DNA from: Deinococcus sp. YIM 134068
GTDB lineage: Bacteria; Deinococcota; Deinococci; Deinococcales; Deinococcaceae
Assembly (NCBI RefSeq): GCF_036543075.1
Contig: NZ_JAZHPF010000002.1
Location: forward strand, 372,001-436,000
Reading direction: 5' to 3'
DNA length: 64,000 bases
Part shown: positions 1-9,782 of the stretch, piece after piece
Layout of the letters: every line of letters begins with the position of its first letter
Position numbering within the stretch: position 1 is the stretch's first letter
Notes under the pieces: generated by a model
Database searches by the model: none
Told to the model about the DNA's origin: nothing
What the model saw: the letters and a program-made list of their open reading frames with translations, nothing else
Position numbers and translations under genes: made by a program

Positions 1-218
1 ACGAAAGGCTGCCTGTTCCTGCAAACTTGTCACCCGATCCTCCATACCTCCCCCCGAAGCATTCGCAGGAATAGGCGACAACTCTGAAGGATCGGGCAGG
101 TCTCAGGGGCGGCGAGTGGGTACGATCTTCTGAGGAGACTTTCGGCGTCACCGTCACTCCAGCGGTGAAACGTCGCCCGGTCAGGACTGGAAGTTTTCGC
201 CCTTCGCGGAGGCACCTC

Positions 219-1190
219 ATGACGAATCCCGCCGATCACCAGCCAGTCGTCCACGTCACCCCGCCCCCCGCCGGGCCGACCGAGGCCGACCTGTCCGCGC
301 TGGCCCGGATGCTCGGGCAATACGCCCCGTTCGACGGGCGTCACGAGCTGCGGCTTCCGGGCATCTCCGCCGTGCGTGGGTCGCGCCTGAACGATCAACT
401 CGTGCATGGCGTGTACCGCCCGTCGGTGTGCATCGTGGCGCGGGGGGCCAAGCGGGTGTTTCTCGGGTCGGAAGTGTATGAATACAACGAGTCGGTGATG
501 CTGCTGTCCTCCCTGGAGCTGCCCGTGGCGGCCCAGATCATCCGGGCGAGCCACGCCGAGCCGTACCTGGGCGTGACCGTCGAGCTGAACCCGCACCGGG
601 TCGCCGAGCTGGCCCACCGGGTCTTCCCGTACGGCCTGCCGCCCCTGAAGGACACCCGTGGCATCGGCGTCGGGGAGTCCACCACCGAGATCGTGCAGGC
701 CGCCACCCGGCTCCTGACCCTCCTGCACGACGAGCGGGACGCGGAACTGCTGGCCCCGCTGGTGGTGGACGAACTGCTGATCCGGCTGCTGCGCGGGCCG
801 ATGGGGGGCCGGGTCGCGCAGATCGGGCAGGGCGAGTCGCACGTGCAGCGCGTGGCGCGGGCGGTGGACTGGGTGCGCGCCCACTTCGACCAGCCCATGA
901 ACGTCGAGGCGCTGGCGGAGATGGTCCACATGAGTCCGTCGTCGTTCCACGGGCACTTCAAGGCGGTCACGAACATGAGTCCCCTGCAATTCCAGAAGGC
1001 CCTGCGGCTGCGGGAAGCGCGGCGGCTGATGCTCACGGCCATGCTGGATGTGACGACGGTCAGCCGTCAGGTGGGCTACACCAGCGCGTCCCAGTTCATC
1101 CGGGAGTACGGGCGGCTGTTCGGCAATGCCCCGGCCAGGGACATCGCCCTCCTGCGGGCGCAGGGTCAGGCCCCGGCGGCGCTGAACTGA
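219..1190 (+). CDS. AraC-family transcriptional regulator (AraC_N type)
   Basis: A 323-residue regulator. The N-terminal half, about residues 30-170, looks like the AraC_N cupin-like domain (motifs [14 protein letters not shown] and [11 protein letters not shown]). The C-terminal 100 residues carry a double helix-turn-helix ([21 protein letters not shown], then [22 protein letters not shown]). The ATG at 219 is preferred over the in-frame GTG at 165 because CGGAGG sits six bases before it. The LtrA gene follows after 24 bases on the same strand, so the two are probably co-transcribed. The ligand is unknown. Confidence 0.9.
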   Translation: MTNPADHQPVVHVTPPPAGPTEADLSALARMLGQYAPFDGRHELRLPGISAVRGSRLNDQLVHGVYRPSVCIVARGAKRVFLGSEVYEYNESVMLLSSLELPVAAQIIRASHAEPYLGVTVELNPHRVAELAHRVFPYGLPPLKDTRGIGVGESTTEIVQAATRLLTLLHDERDAELLAPLVVDELLIRLLRGPMGGRVAQIGQGESHVQRVARAVDWVRAHFDQPMNVEALAEMVHMSPSSFHGHFKAVTNMSPLQFQKALRLREARRLMLTAMLDVTTVSRQVGYTSASQFIREYGRLFGNAPARDIALLRAQGQAPAALN

Positions 1191-1214
1191 GCGGCGCTGA
1201 ACCGGGATGAGACA

Positions 1215-2342
1215 GTGACCCAGGCCCGCTCGCCGCTGGGGGCCGCCCGGAGGTTCGAGGTCACGCCCCTCGAACTGTTCTTCGATCTGGTCTTCGTCTT
1301 CGCGGTGTCCCAGCTCTCGCATCACCTGCTGGAGAACCTGTCCTGGCGGGGGGCCACCGAGACGTTGGTCCTGCTGCTGGCGGTATACCGCACGTGGTCC
1401 ACCACCAGTTGGGACGCCGCCATGCTGGGCGTGGGCAGGCCGGATGCCCGTGGCCTGCTGCTGGCCGTCATGTGGCTGGGCCTGTTCATGAACGCGGCGA
1501 TTCCGGGGGCGTTTGGCGCGGGGGTGTGGGCCTTCGTCCTCCCCCTCGTCGTGGGCCAACTGGGGCGCAGCTTCTGGATGATGTGGAGGCCACCGACCGC
1601 CCTGTTCCGGGAGCACTTCCGGCGCACCTCGCTCTGGATGGTTGCCATCGCGCCGCTCTGGGTGGTGGGCGGTCTGGTGGACCCGGAGGCGAGGCTGGGG
1701 TGGTGGGCCGCCGCCGCCCTGCTGGACCTGATCGGCGGGTGGCTGGGGCATCCCGTCCCAGGCCGGAGGCTGAACACCGAGCGGCTCGCGTTCGACGCCG
1801 AGCACATGCTGGAACGCAATCGCCTCTTCCTGCTGATCTCCCTGGGGGAAACGGTCCTGACCACGGGCACGGCCATCGCCGAGGTGCCCATGACGGCGCT
1901 GACGGTGACAGCGGGCACGGCGGCCCTGGCGGGGACGGTGGCGCTGTGGGCGGTGCTGTTCGGGCGGACGCACACCCTGACGTTGCGGCACCTGGGGGAG
2001 ACGCGGGACCCCCTGCGGATGGGCCGTCTGGCGACGAACACGCAGGTCCTGATCGTCGTGGGCTTGATCGCCCTCGCGGTCGCCAACGAGCGGATCATCG
2101 CCCATCCCTGGGGTCCGCCCTCGCCCGCGCTGACCCTGCTGCTGTTCGGCGGGCCGGTGCTCGTCAGGCTGGAGCTGGCGCTGTACCTGTGGTTTCTGGA
2201 CCGGCGGATCTACCGGAGCCACCTGGACGCGTGCGCGGTGCTGATCGTCGCCGGACTCCTGACCCTGACGGCACCGCCGTTCGTGTCGTTGACGCTGGCT
2301 GGGGCCGTTCTGGTGGCCCTGGCGCTGCTGGAAGGGCCGTGA
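1215..2342 (+). CDS. Low temperature requirement A (LtrA) family membrane protein
   Basis: A 375-residue polytopic membrane protein. The N-terminus has the LtrA family signature (VTPLELFFDLVFVFAVSQLS), and about ten hydrophobic segments follow, as in the family. LtrA was named from a Listeria mutant defective at low temperature; its biochemical role is not established. The only reasonable start is the GTG at 1215, because the nearby ATG at 1207 runs into a stop after three codons. It lies 24 bases after the AraC regulator, which may control it. Confidence 0.88.
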   Translation: MTQARSPLGAARRFEVTPLELFFDLVFVFAVSQLSHHLLENLSWRGATETLVLLLAVYRTWSTTSWDAAMLGVGRPDARGLLLAVMWLGLFMNAAIPGAFGAGVWAFVLPLVVGQLGRSFWMMWRPPTALFREHFRRTSLWMVAIAPLWVVGGLVDPEARLGWWAAAALLDLIGGWLGHPVPGRRLNTERLAFDAEHMLERNRLFLLISLGETVLTTGTAIAEVPMTALTVTAGTAALAGTVALWAVLFGRTHTLTLRHLGETRDPLRMGRLATNTQVLIVVGLIALAVANERIIAHPWGPPSPALTLLLFGGPVLVRLELALYLWFLDRRIYRSHLDACAVLIVAGLLTLTAPPFVSLTLAGAVLVALALLEGP

Positions 2343-2474
2343 CGACCGTGGTGCGGGCGTTGAGCTGAACGGTTCTTCTCGTGCGATGGTTGTCGGAACG
2401 CGTCCCGGCGCACCTCGGTCTGGACGGTAAAATCTCCTCACTCGGCGTCAGGTGGGGGCAGGCAAGCTGGGGAC

Positions 2475-2999
2475 ATGCGCCGCTTGCTCTGCATCGTCAG
2501 TCTGACGCTGGTCTCCCAGGCCCAGGCCACCAGTTGCGGTCCGGCGGCCTTCGGGTGGTCTGCGAAGCGTGCCGAACTCATCGTTCAGGCGGAGGTTGTG
2601 CGAATCGTGCCCTCCACCCGTCCGGGCATCACGCCGCCGCTCTACATGGACGTGAGGGTGCTGAGCACGTACCTCGGCAAGGCTCCCGCCCGAGTGCTGC
2701 GCGTTCGTGGCGACGACGGTAATGCGCCCTACCCCTACATCACGAACTATCCGGTGGGGACCCGTTGGATTCTGGGGCTGGAGAAGCGGAACTTCCCCAG
2801 AGGTGAGCGGTTGCCGGGCAACCTCTACGCTCCGGTCGGCTGTACCGGGCAGGGCCTGTTGGTCAGTGGAGGGTGGACCCACGGGGTGTGGTCGCCCCTG
2901 CGAGGCGATCAGCTTGTGCCGCTGGGTGGTCTGAAGGCTCGCATCCGGCAGGTCCGCGCCCGCAGCGAGGAGGAGCTGAGACGGTCCTTGCGCTGGTAG
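2475..2999 (+). CDS. Small exported protein, NTR/TIMP-like in appearance
   Basis: A 174-residue protein with a short N-terminal signal peptide (MRRLLCIVSLTLVSQAQA) followed at once by a Cys in SCGPAAFGW. The mature N-terminal Cys, the VQAEVVRI strand and later text such as VGTRWILGL resemble the OB-fold NTR/TIMP-like domains of secreted bacterial proteins. This is pattern resemblance, not a firm family call. A second Cys (VGCTGQG) could form a disulfide. An AT-rich TAAAAT lies 41 bases upstream. The function is unknown. Confidence 0.7.
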   Translation: MRRLLCIVSLTLVSQAQATSCGPAAFGWSAKRAELIVQAEVVRIVPSTRPGITPPLYMDVRVLSTYLGKAPARVLRVRGDDGNAPYPYITNYPVGTRWILGLEKRNFPRGERLPGNLYAPVGCTGQGLLVSGGWTHGVWSPLRGDQLVPLGGLKARIRQVRARSEEELRRSLRW

Positions 3000-3030
3000 C
3001 CCCCGCCGCTTCCCACCGTGCCGGGCACTC

Positions 3031-3036
3031 TATTCT
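3031..3036 (+). promoter_or_regulatory. -10 box of a leaderless promoter (GNAT gene)
   Basis: TATTCT ends seven bases before the ATG at 3044, with no Shine-Dalgarno sequence between. This is the spacing described for leaderless transcripts in Deinococcus. No good -35 is visible. Confidence 0.6.
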
Positions 3037-3043
3037 CCTCCGC

Positions 3044-3493
3044 ATGTCCCTCCTGACCGTCGTGCGTGCGGACGCCTCCTTCCTCGACGCTCTCCTGCCT
3101 CTCTTCGACAGCTACCGGCGGTTTTACGTGCAGGAAGACGACCGGGAGGGCGCGCGGGTCTTCCTCTCCGAGCGGCTGGAGCGGGAGGAGTCGGTGATCT
3201 TCCTCGCGCTGGACGGCTCCACACCCGTCGGATTCACGCAGCTCTACCCGTCGTTCACGTCGCTGGGGATGCGGCGAATCTGGATTCTCAACGACCTCTT
3301 CGTGGCCCCCGAGAGCCGGAAGCGTGGGGTTGGGCAGGCCCTCCTGGAGCGGGCGCGGCAGCACGGGCGGGAGACGGACGCGGCGTGGCTGACCCTCACC
3401 ACGGCCCTGGACAACTCCACCGCCCAGTCCCTCTACGAGGCGCAGGGGTGGCGGCGGGACGAGACGTTTTACACCTACACCCTGTCCCCCTGA
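3044..3493 (+). CDS. GNAT-family N-acetyltransferase
   Basis: A 149-residue single-domain acetyltransferase. The acetyl-CoA loop is visible as ESRKRGVGQALLERARQHG, preceded by a strand (IWILNDLFVAP) and followed by the typical ALDNSTAQSLYEAQGW segment. An open frame extends upstream into the previous gene, but the ATG at 3044 is chosen because the family N-terminus (LTVVRADASFLDALLPLFDSY) begins there and a TATTCT box lies seven bases before it. The substrate cannot be told from sequence. Confidence 0.88.
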   Translation: MSLLTVVRADASFLDALLPLFDSYRRFYVQEDDREGARVFLSERLEREESVIFLALDGSTPVGFTQLYPSFTSLGMRRIWILNDLFVAPESRKRGVGQALLERARQHGRETDAAWLTLTTALDNSTAQSLYEAQGWRRDETFYTYTLSP

Positions 3494-3502
3494 GTTTGCG
3501 TC

Positions 3503-3508
3503 TATCCT
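3503..3508 (+). promoter_or_regulatory. -10 box of a leaderless promoter (trans-sulfuration gene)
   Basis: TATCCT is followed by six C residues and then the ATG at 3515. There is no ribosome binding site. It has the same architecture as the upstream GNAT gene. Confidence 0.6.
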
Positions 3509-3514
3509 CCCCCC

Positions 3515-4714
<1,200 letters not shown>

Positions 4715-4729
4715 CTTCTGCCCCCCGTC

Positions 4730-5290
4730 ATGTTCTCCCACGCCATCGGCTTCGACGATGCCCCCTTCCCCCGCGAGCACCGGGGGGACGTGCGGGTGTT
4801 CGGCACCGTCTTCGCCCGGCACACCCTCCACGGCGTCGTCAGCGGGCGGGTGCGGCGCGACGGGCGCAACTCCACGTCCGAACTCGCCCGGCTGGTGGAG
4901 GCGAGCGGGGCGAGCGAACACCTCCACCTCATCCTGCTTCAAGGGGTGGCGCTGGCGGGCTTCAACGTGGTGGATGCACCCCAGTTGAGCGCCCTGACCG
5001 GCCTCCCCGTCCTGATCGTGGCCCGCCGACCCCCGAAGATGGAGCGCATCCGCTCCGCCCTCCTGACGCGCGCTCCGGGTGGGGCGCGCAAGTGGCGGCT
5101 GATCGAGGCCCTCGGCCCGATGGAACCCTGCCGGGGCGTGTTCGTGCAAAGGGTGGGCCTGAGCCTGCCGGAAGCGGAGGCCGCCTTGAACGCGCTGACG
5201 GTCACGGGCCGCATCCCCGAACCGCTGCGCGCCGCCCACCTGATCGCGGGTGGAGTCACACGGGGGAGCAGCCGGGGCGGGCGGGTGTAG
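4730..5290 (+). CDS. DUF99 family protein (endonuclease dU / UPF0215 type)
   Basis: A 186-residue protein with the family pattern: HAIGFDDAPF at the N-terminus, GVVSGRVRRDGRNSTSEL, then LILLQGVALAGFNVVD and GLPVLIVARRPPKM. DUF99 proteins are found in archaea and in Deinococcus-Thermus. A homologue (archaeal EndoQ-neighbouring endonuclease dU) has been reported to cleave deoxyuridine-containing DNA. A repair role here is therefore plausible but inferred. The gene starts 15 bases after the PLP enzyme and may be co-transcribed. A TCAGC-rich repeat begins just after the stop. Confidence 0.85.
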   Translation: MFSHAIGFDDAPFPREHRGDVRVFGTVFARHTLHGVVSGRVRRDGRNSTSELARLVEASGASEHLHLILLQGVALAGFNVVDAPQLSALTGLPVLIVARRPPKMERIRSALLTRAPGGARKWRLIEALGPMEPCRGVFVQRVGLSLPEAEAALNALTVTGRIPEPLRAAHLIAGGVTRGSSRGGRV

Positions 5291-5292
5291 GG

Positions 5293-5325
5293 AGCTGTCA
5301 GCCGTCAGCCTTCAGCGGTCAGCCA
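5293..5325 (+). repeat. TCAGC/GCTGA mosaic repeat, copy 1
   Basis: The stretch is built from AGCTGTCAGCC, GTCAGCC and TTCAGCGGTCAGCC units. It lies between convergent genes (DUF99 and the M48 protease). Related mosaics occur near 7865, 12951 and 48595. Confidence 0.65.
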
Positions 5326-5362
5326 AGAACAAAGGCGGCAAGTTAACCGCCGTACTCCCTCA

Positions 5363-6481
5363 TCACTCTCGGTTCTCCTCCATCTCCCGCAGGTGCCGGA
5401 TGCGGTCCGCCGTGCCCGGATGTGTCTGGAGCAGGTCCTCGATGCGGCTGCCCTCCTCCACATCGTTCTCGTCGGCGTTCCGGTCATGGGTCTCCAGCCG
5501 GGCGAGGAGGTCGCGCAGGGGCTTGGTCGTGCCGTACTCGCGCAGCAGGAAGCGGCCCGCGAGGTCGTCGGATTCGGTCTCGGCGTCACGCGAGTAGCCG
5601 TTGCGAAGGAGGGTGGCGGGCACGGCGGCGGCGAACGTCCCCGCGCTCACGAGGTCGCCCGTCACGGCCACCGTCAGCAGGCTCAGGCCGAGGCCCTGAT
5701 AGATACTCTCCAGCGCGTGCCGCCCCGTCACGTGCCCGACCTCGTGCGCGAACACGCCGACGAGTTCCCGGTCGCTCCGTGCCAGCGCGACGAGTTGATC
5801 GGTCATGACCACCGTGCCGCCCGGCAGCGCGAAGGCGTTCGGCCCCAGCTCGAAGGGCGCGTCCTCGCCCTCCCCGTCGCGCAGCAGCAGGCGGTAGGAG
5901 AAGTCGCCCCCCAGCCGGGCCGTCACCCGCCGGAACTCCCGCTGAAGCCGCGCCTGCCGCGCCGCGCTCAGGCGGCTGGGGGAGAGGTACTCGCCGCCCT
6001 CCAGCAGCTCCAGCGTCTCCCGGTCGAAGGTCGTCAGCACCGAACGCGGGGTGGCGTTCGCGGCGGTGCGGGCAAGTGCGGGCACGCCGAACGCCACGAA
6101 CGCCCACGCGAAGGCGGCGATCAGGACGACCGCCCCCAGCGCCGTCCCCCAGCGGGCCTCCAGTCGGCGCACGCCTCCCAGCCCCCGGTTGCGGCCCAGC
6201 CGCGCCTCCAGGGCGCTCACCGCCGCGTCGTCTCCCGTCTCGAAGCGCGAGCCGCCGGGGAACTTCAGCACCCGCCGGATACCGGGCACGGGCGGCTCAA
6301 TCCCGACCTGCGCCAGCGTCCACCGGGTCTCCAGCCCACCCTCGGCGCGAAGGATCGCCGCGTCCCCGGCCACCTCCAGCGTGGCGGCGCGGCTGCGGCT
6401 CGTGCGCCCGTCGAGGTACACGCCGGTCAGGACGAGGGGGGGGGAGGGGAGGGGGTCGGTCAAGGGATACCTCAGTTGCAT
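5363..6481 (-). CDS. M48-family zinc metalloprotease, membrane-anchored
   Basis: A 372-residue protein. Residues 246-250 are HEVGH, the zinc and catalytic motif, and the third ligand is probably the Glu in RDAETESDDLAGRF. One strong transmembrane segment lies at about 112-137, so the C-terminal catalytic half is likely periplasmic. The ATG at 6481 is preferred because the longer upstream frame reads through a palindromic repeat. The DUF898 gene lies just upstream on the same strand; this pairing recurs in bacteria (E. coli YjgN-like proteins beside M48 proteases) and suggests envelope quality control. That role is inferred. Confidence 0.9.
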   Translation of the reverse strand: MQLRYPLTDPLPSPPLVLTGVYLDGRTSRSRAATLEVAGDAAILRAEGGLETRWTLAQVGIEPPVPGIRRVLKFPGGSRFETGDDAAVSALEARLGRNRGLGGVRRLEARWGTALGAVVLIAAFAWAFVAFGVPALARTAANATPRSVLTTFDRETLELLEGGEYLSPSRLSAARQARLQREFRRVTARLGGDFSYRLLLRDGEGEDAPFELGPNAFALPGGTVVMTDQLVALARSDRELVGVFAHEVGHVTGRHALESIYQGLGLSLLTVAVTGDLVSAGTFAAAVPATLLRNGYSRDAETESDDLAGRFLLREYGTTKPLRDLLARLETHDRNADENDVEEGSRIEDLLQTHPGTADRIRHLREMEENRE

Positions 6482-6502
6482 GGAGACAAGGGATTCTTTC
6501 TG

Positions 6503-6543
6503 TTGCCCCTCCCCCTTGAGGGGGGAGGCCGGGTGGGGGTGAA
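6503..6543 (-). repeat. C-rich palindromic repeat, copy 1
   Basis: On the minus strand this reads CACCCCCACCCGGCCTCC, continues into CCCCTCAAGGGGGAGGGG, and forms a GGAGGGGG-type hairpin. Close copies lie at 28476 and 61361. It sits in the 112-base gap between the DUF898 and M48 genes. Confidence 0.7.
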
Positions 6544-6593
6544 CGGGCCTGGCGACCCGACCAACGTACCTCTCAACCTCCTCCACCTCGTTG

Positions 6594-7751
6594 CTAGAAC
6601 CCCAGATTGATGTCCAGCAACTCCGTCGCCGCCTCGCCCAGCGCGTTCTCGTCCGGCGTCACGTCGGCGGCGAAGGAGTCGAGGCTCCCAATAGCGCGCA
6701 CCTGCACCCCGGACGCGACGTACCGGGCGCGGCGCACGGCGGCCCACGGCGTCGCCAGCCCCAGCGTGAGGACCTGCGCCAGCGTGTTCGTCACCCCGAT
6801 CCATACCAGCCGCCACGGGCTGAAGGTCGCCGCCGTGCGGACCACCCCGCCGACCTCCACCCGGTTGAGGACGTAGCGCAACGTGGCGGCGCGGACGTAC
6901 TGCCAGGCGACGCCGTAGAGAGTGAGGAAGGCGAGGTAGGCGGCGACGAGGCCCGCGATGATGCCCGTCGAGGGCACGCCTCCGACGCTGGCGGGCGTAT
7001 CCAGCAACCCCAGCAGGAACAGCAGCCCGACCACCGGCACCGCGAGCAGCATCGCCCCCCCGATGGAAACGGCCAGTCCCGTCAGCCCGATCACATAGAA
7101 GTCGCCCACGTCGCCCCGAAACTTTGCCCGCGCGCTTCCATAGGCGGCACCCTCCACCTGATAGCGCCGCTGCATGAACCATGCCCACGGCAGCGCCAGC
7201 CCGCCCGAAAGGCCCGCCGCGAGGTTTGCCAGCCCGTAGGAGGTGTAGGCCCCGCCTGCCCGCCCGTGGTGCCGGAAGCGCAGGCCCCGGTGCGTGCTGC
7301 TCGCCGTGAGAAAGCGCAGCGACTTCATGACGAGCCACGGGTACAGCACGAGGAACAGCACGCCGATCACGCCCGCCAGCCAGAACGTCTGCTCGAAGTT
7401 CGACGACACCGAGTAGGCGAGGAAAAACGCCCCCACGATCAGGTAGCCCCGCAGCAGCGCGAGCGGGCTGGCGGTGTACTCGAAGTTGTGCCCGTCCAGC
7501 CAGGTATGTCCGTAGAAATACTGCCGCTGCCGCACCCGCGCCCAGGGCAGGTACAGCCCCAGCGTCACGATGGTCAGCGCCGTATTCACGATCCAGATGC
7601 GGAAGTACTCGCCCGCCTGCCCGGTGAAGGACATGGGGTGCGTCTCCACGGCTGGCGCGGGGGCGACGGGGCGGCCCAGGTCCTCCCGTGGCACGTCCGG
7701 CGGTGGCGGGGCCAGCGGGGAAGGTGGCGTCAGGTCGGGCCGTTCGGTCAT
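6594..7751 (-). CDS. DUF898 (YjgN-like) multi-pass membrane protein
   Basis: A 385-residue membrane protein with a Pro-rich cytoplasmic N-terminus (residues 1-35) and about seven to eight hydrophobic segments. Family features include SFTGQAGEYFRIWIVN, TLGLYLPWARVRQRQYFYGHT and the internal repetition of the FRIWxxNTLxxxxTLGLxxPWAxVR pattern near the C-terminus (WIGVTNTLAQVLTLGLATPWAAVRR). The function of the family is unknown. The ATG at 7751 has a TAGGAT box six bases upstream and no ribosome binding site. The M48 protease follows 112 bases downstream and probably works with it. Confidence 0.88.
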   Translation of the reverse strand: MTERPDLTPPSPLAPPPPDVPREDLGRPVAPAPAVETHPMSFTGQAGEYFRIWIVNTALTIVTLGLYLPWARVRQRQYFYGHTWLDGHNFEYTASPLALLRGYLIVGAFFLAYSVSSNFEQTFWLAGVIGVLFLVLYPWLVMKSLRFLTASSTHRGLRFRHHGRAGGAYTSYGLANLAAGLSGGLALPWAWFMQRRYQVEGAAYGSARAKFRGDVGDFYVIGLTGLAVSIGGAMLLAVPVVGLLFLLGLLDTPASVGGVPSTGIIAGLVAAYLAFLTLYGVAWQYVRAATLRYVLNRVEVGGVVRTAATFSPWRLVWIGVTNTLAQVLTLGLATPWAAVRRARYVASGVQVRAIGSLDSFAADVTPDENALGEAATELLDINLGF

Positions 7752-7757
7752 GGGCGC

Positions 7758-7763
7758 ATCCTA
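7758..7763 (-). promoter_or_regulatory. -10 box of a leaderless promoter (DUF898 gene)
   Basis: On the minus strand TAGGAT is followed by GCGCCC and then the ATG at 7751. The gap is six bases and there is no Shine-Dalgarno. Confidence 0.55.
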
Positions 7764-7864
7764 TGGCCGGAGGGAGGTGGGTGAGAACGCATTCACGCCG
7801 GGCTGTGGGGGAGGGGGCACACCTCACCCGATGCATGAAGGAGGGCTGGCCCACAGTCCCCTCC

Positions 7865-7892
7865 TGCTGACCGCTGAGAGCTGATGGCTGAT
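7865..7892 (+). repeat. TCAGC/GCTGA mosaic repeat, copy 2
   Basis: Units GCTGACCGCTGA, GAGCTGATGGCTGA run between the start of the DUF898 gene and the 3' end of the cold-shock gene. This is the reverse complement of the copies near 5293 and 12951. Confidence 0.6.
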
Positions 7893-7983
7893 AACTCTCG
7901 TGGCGACCGCTTCCCCAAAGGCGAAGGGGCGAACGCGGCGCGACGCTCACCCCTCCCTTCTATGCCCTCCTGTGTGGAAGAAC

Positions 7984-8259
7984 TTACCAGCGGCTGCCGC
8001 CACCCCGGTTGCCGCCACCCATGTCGCTGCCGCCCACAGGAGCCGGGGCGGCGTTGGTCACGACGACGTTCCTGGCCTGGGGACCCTTGTTGCCCTGCCC
8101 GGCCTCGACCTCGAACTCCACCTCGTCGCCCTCGTTCAGCTTGCGAAAACCGCCGCTCTGGATGGCGCTGTAGTGCACGAACACGTCGGGGTTGCCGGGG
8201 TGCTCGATAAAGCCGTATCCCTTCTCGACGTTGAACCACTTCACTCGACCCTGGGCCAT
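7984..8259 (-). CDS. Cold-shock domain protein with Gly-rich tail
   Basis: A 91-residue protein. Residues 1-66 form a cold-shock OB fold with RNP1 (KGYGFIEH) and RNP2 (VFVHYSAI), which bind single-stranded RNA and DNA. The tail is flexible and Gly/Arg-rich ([16 protein letters not shown]), longer than in E. coli CspA. The start at 8259 is set by AAGGAG seven bases upstream; a longer open frame to 8499 lacks family similarity. A TACTGT box on the minus strand at 8349-8344 would give an untranslated leader of about 80 bases, in keeping with cold-shock genes. Confidence 0.93.
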   Translation of the reverse strand: MAQGRVKWFNVEKGYGFIEHPGNPDVFVHYSAIQSGGFRKLNEGDEVEFEVEAGQGNKGPQARNVVVTNAAPAPVGGSDMGGGNRGGGSRW

Positions 8260-8691
8260 AACTCTCCTTGCATCCCCGCACTCCCGACCGGGCCGCCCGC
8301 CCTCTGGGCCGGTGCCGTGTGATGGTCGGATTTGGAGACGGGCACAGTATCGCATGGGAGGCACCCCGGCGTGAACCACTTCCCAGCGCCCGTTCGCGGC
8401 AGGGTGGAAGAGGCGCACGCGGCCCGTCGTGGGGAGAAGGACGCCGCCAAACGTGCTCAGATCGTCCGGCCTTCCCCAGACGGGTGAGGGTGTTTCCAAC
8501 TCTTATCTCCCTGGGCGACGAGCAACATCTGCTCCTCATACGGGGGAGGCCCTTCCCCTTCCGGGAAGAGTTTAAGACTCTCAAAAACCGCCCACCCCTC
8601 CCTTGACAGCGCTTTCAGGGCGGCGTACTGTGAGTTTGTCCACCACCCCGCTGTCCCTCACGGATCGGCCCGTCGCCGATCAGGAGTCTTG
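8260..8691. other. 432-base divergent regulatory region (cold-shock / lacI)
   Basis: There is no gene here. It holds the likely leader and promoter of the cold-shock gene on the minus side (TACTGT at 8344-8349) and the well-formed lacI promoter with operator at 8603-8631 on the plus side. The middle (about 8360-8590) shows nothing recognisable beyond a purine/pyrimidine-skewed GGGGGAGGCCCTTCCCCTTCC stretch. Confidence 0.6.
8603..8631 (+). promoter_or_regulatory. lacI promoter with overlapping LacI-type operator
   Basis: TTGACA (8603-8608), a 17-base spacer and TACTGT (8626-8631) form a near-consensus sigma-70-type promoter. Overlapping the -35 and spacer is TGACAGCGCTTTCA (8604-8617), one base away from the palindrome TGAAAGCGCTTTCA typical of LacI/CcpA-family operators. 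A second similar site lies at 9728-9741, before the transporter genes. Binding here would block RNA polymerase, so autoregulation by the adjacent LacI protein is likely (inference). Confidence 0.8.
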
Positions 8692-9705
8692 ATGTCCGAA
8701 ACCGTCACGCTCGCCCATGTGGCGCGGGCTGCGGGCGTGTCGCCCAGCACCGTGTCGCGCATTCTCAACGGCACCGCCAACGTGGCCCCCGAGAAGCGGG
8801 CACGCGTGGAGGCGGCCATCGAGCGGCTGGAGTTCCGGCCCAACGTGCAGGCGCAGGCGCTGGCGAACGGGCGCAGTTTCTCGGTGGGGGTGCTTACCCA
8901 GAACATCAGCAGCCCCTTTTTCGGGGAGGCGCTGGCGGGCATCGAGCGCGGGCTGGACGGCAGCCCCTACCATCCCCTCGTCGTGAGCGGGCACTGGCAC
9001 GCCGAGCAGGAACGCGGGGCGCTCGATCTGCTGCTGCGCCGCCGGGTGGACGCCCTGATCATCCTGAGCGGGGTGCTGGGGGACGAGGAATTGCTCGCCG
9101 TCGCCCGGCGCGTGCCGATGGTGGCGGTCGGGCGCGACGTGCGCGGCCTGGGCGAGTGCTGCCTGAACCTCGACCACCGCGAGGGCATCCGGCGGATCGT
9201 GGCGCACCTCGTTGAGCGGGGCCACCGCCGCATCGCCTTTGTGGGCGGGACCGAGGCCCAGCAGGACGCGGTGGAGCGCCGCCGGAGCTTTCACGAGGCG
9301 CTTGCCGGAGCCGGTCTGGGCGTGGACCCCGCCCTCGTGCGGATCGGCGACTACACCGAGCGGTCGGGTGAGCGGGCCACCGAGGCGCTGCTGGCGTCGG
9401 GCGTGCCCTTCACCGCGATCTGCTGCGCGAACGACCAGATGGCCTTCGGGGCGCGGCTGGCACTCTACCGCCGGGGCCTGCGCGTGCCGGAGGACGTGTC
9501 CCTCACGGGCTTCGACGACCTGTTCAGCTCGCAGTTCACCACCCCGCCGCTCACCACCATCCGCCAGCCCATCAGCGAGATGGGCGAGGCCGCCGCGCGG
9601 GCCGTGCTGCGCCTGCTCACGGGCGAGGCCCCCGCGCTCCCCGCCTTCGAGCCGCTCCTCGTCGAGCGGGAGTCCACCGGGCCACCGGGGACGGGCGGGC
9701 CATGA
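8692..9705 (+). CDS. LacI-family transcriptional repressor of the adjacent sugar operon
   Basis: A 337-residue regulator. Residues 4-50 form the LacI helix-turn-helix and hinge (TLAHVARAAGVSPSTVSRIL, then EKRARVEAAIERLEFRPN). The rest is a periplasmic-binding-like sugar sensor, with GFDDLFSSQFTTPPLTTIRQP as the usual C-terminal block. The ATG at 8692 is used because CAGGAG lies five bases before it; a TTG immediately upstream is in frame but unlikely. Operators at 8604 and 9728 match the family. The sugar is unknown; the downstream GH1 enzyme suggests a beta-glucoside or other oligosaccharide. Confidence 0.93.
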   Translation: MSETVTLAHVARAAGVSPSTVSRILNGTANVAPEKRARVEAAIERLEFRPNVQAQALANGRSFSVGVLTQNISSPFFGEALAGIERGLDGSPYHPLVVSGHWHAEQERGALDLLLRRRVDALIILSGVLGDEELLAVARRVPMVAVGRDVRGLGECCLNLDHREGIRRIVAHLVERGHRRIAFVGGTEAQQDAVERRRSFHEALAGAGLGVDPALVRIGDYTERSGERATEALLASGVPFTAICCANDQMAFGARLALYRRGLRVPEDVSLTGFDDLFSSQFTTPPLTTIRQPISEMGEAAARAVLRLLTGEAPALPAFEPLLVERESTGPPGTGGP

Positions 9706-9727
9706 CCCTTCCTCGGCATCCACCCCC

Positions 9728-9741
9728 TGAAAACGCTTTCG
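9728..9741 (+). promoter_or_regulatory. LacI-type operator before the transporter genes
   Basis: TGAAAACGCTTTCG is a near-palindrome matching the site in the lacI promoter at the central CGCTTTC. It lies in the 77-base gap between lacI and the binding-protein gene, 41 bases before the ATG. No clear separate -35/-10 is visible, so it may act as a second operator or a roadblock. Confidence 0.7.
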
Positions 9742-9782
9742 CCCCTCCTGCCGCCCTCTCGCCCGACCCCGGAGGTCCCCCC

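Noticed and set aside
30..2441. 803-residue open frame on the minus strand opposite AraC and LtrA
   Set aside because: It is a GC-rich shadow: Arg/Gln/Pro/His-rich, no family motif, and fully opposite two clear genes.
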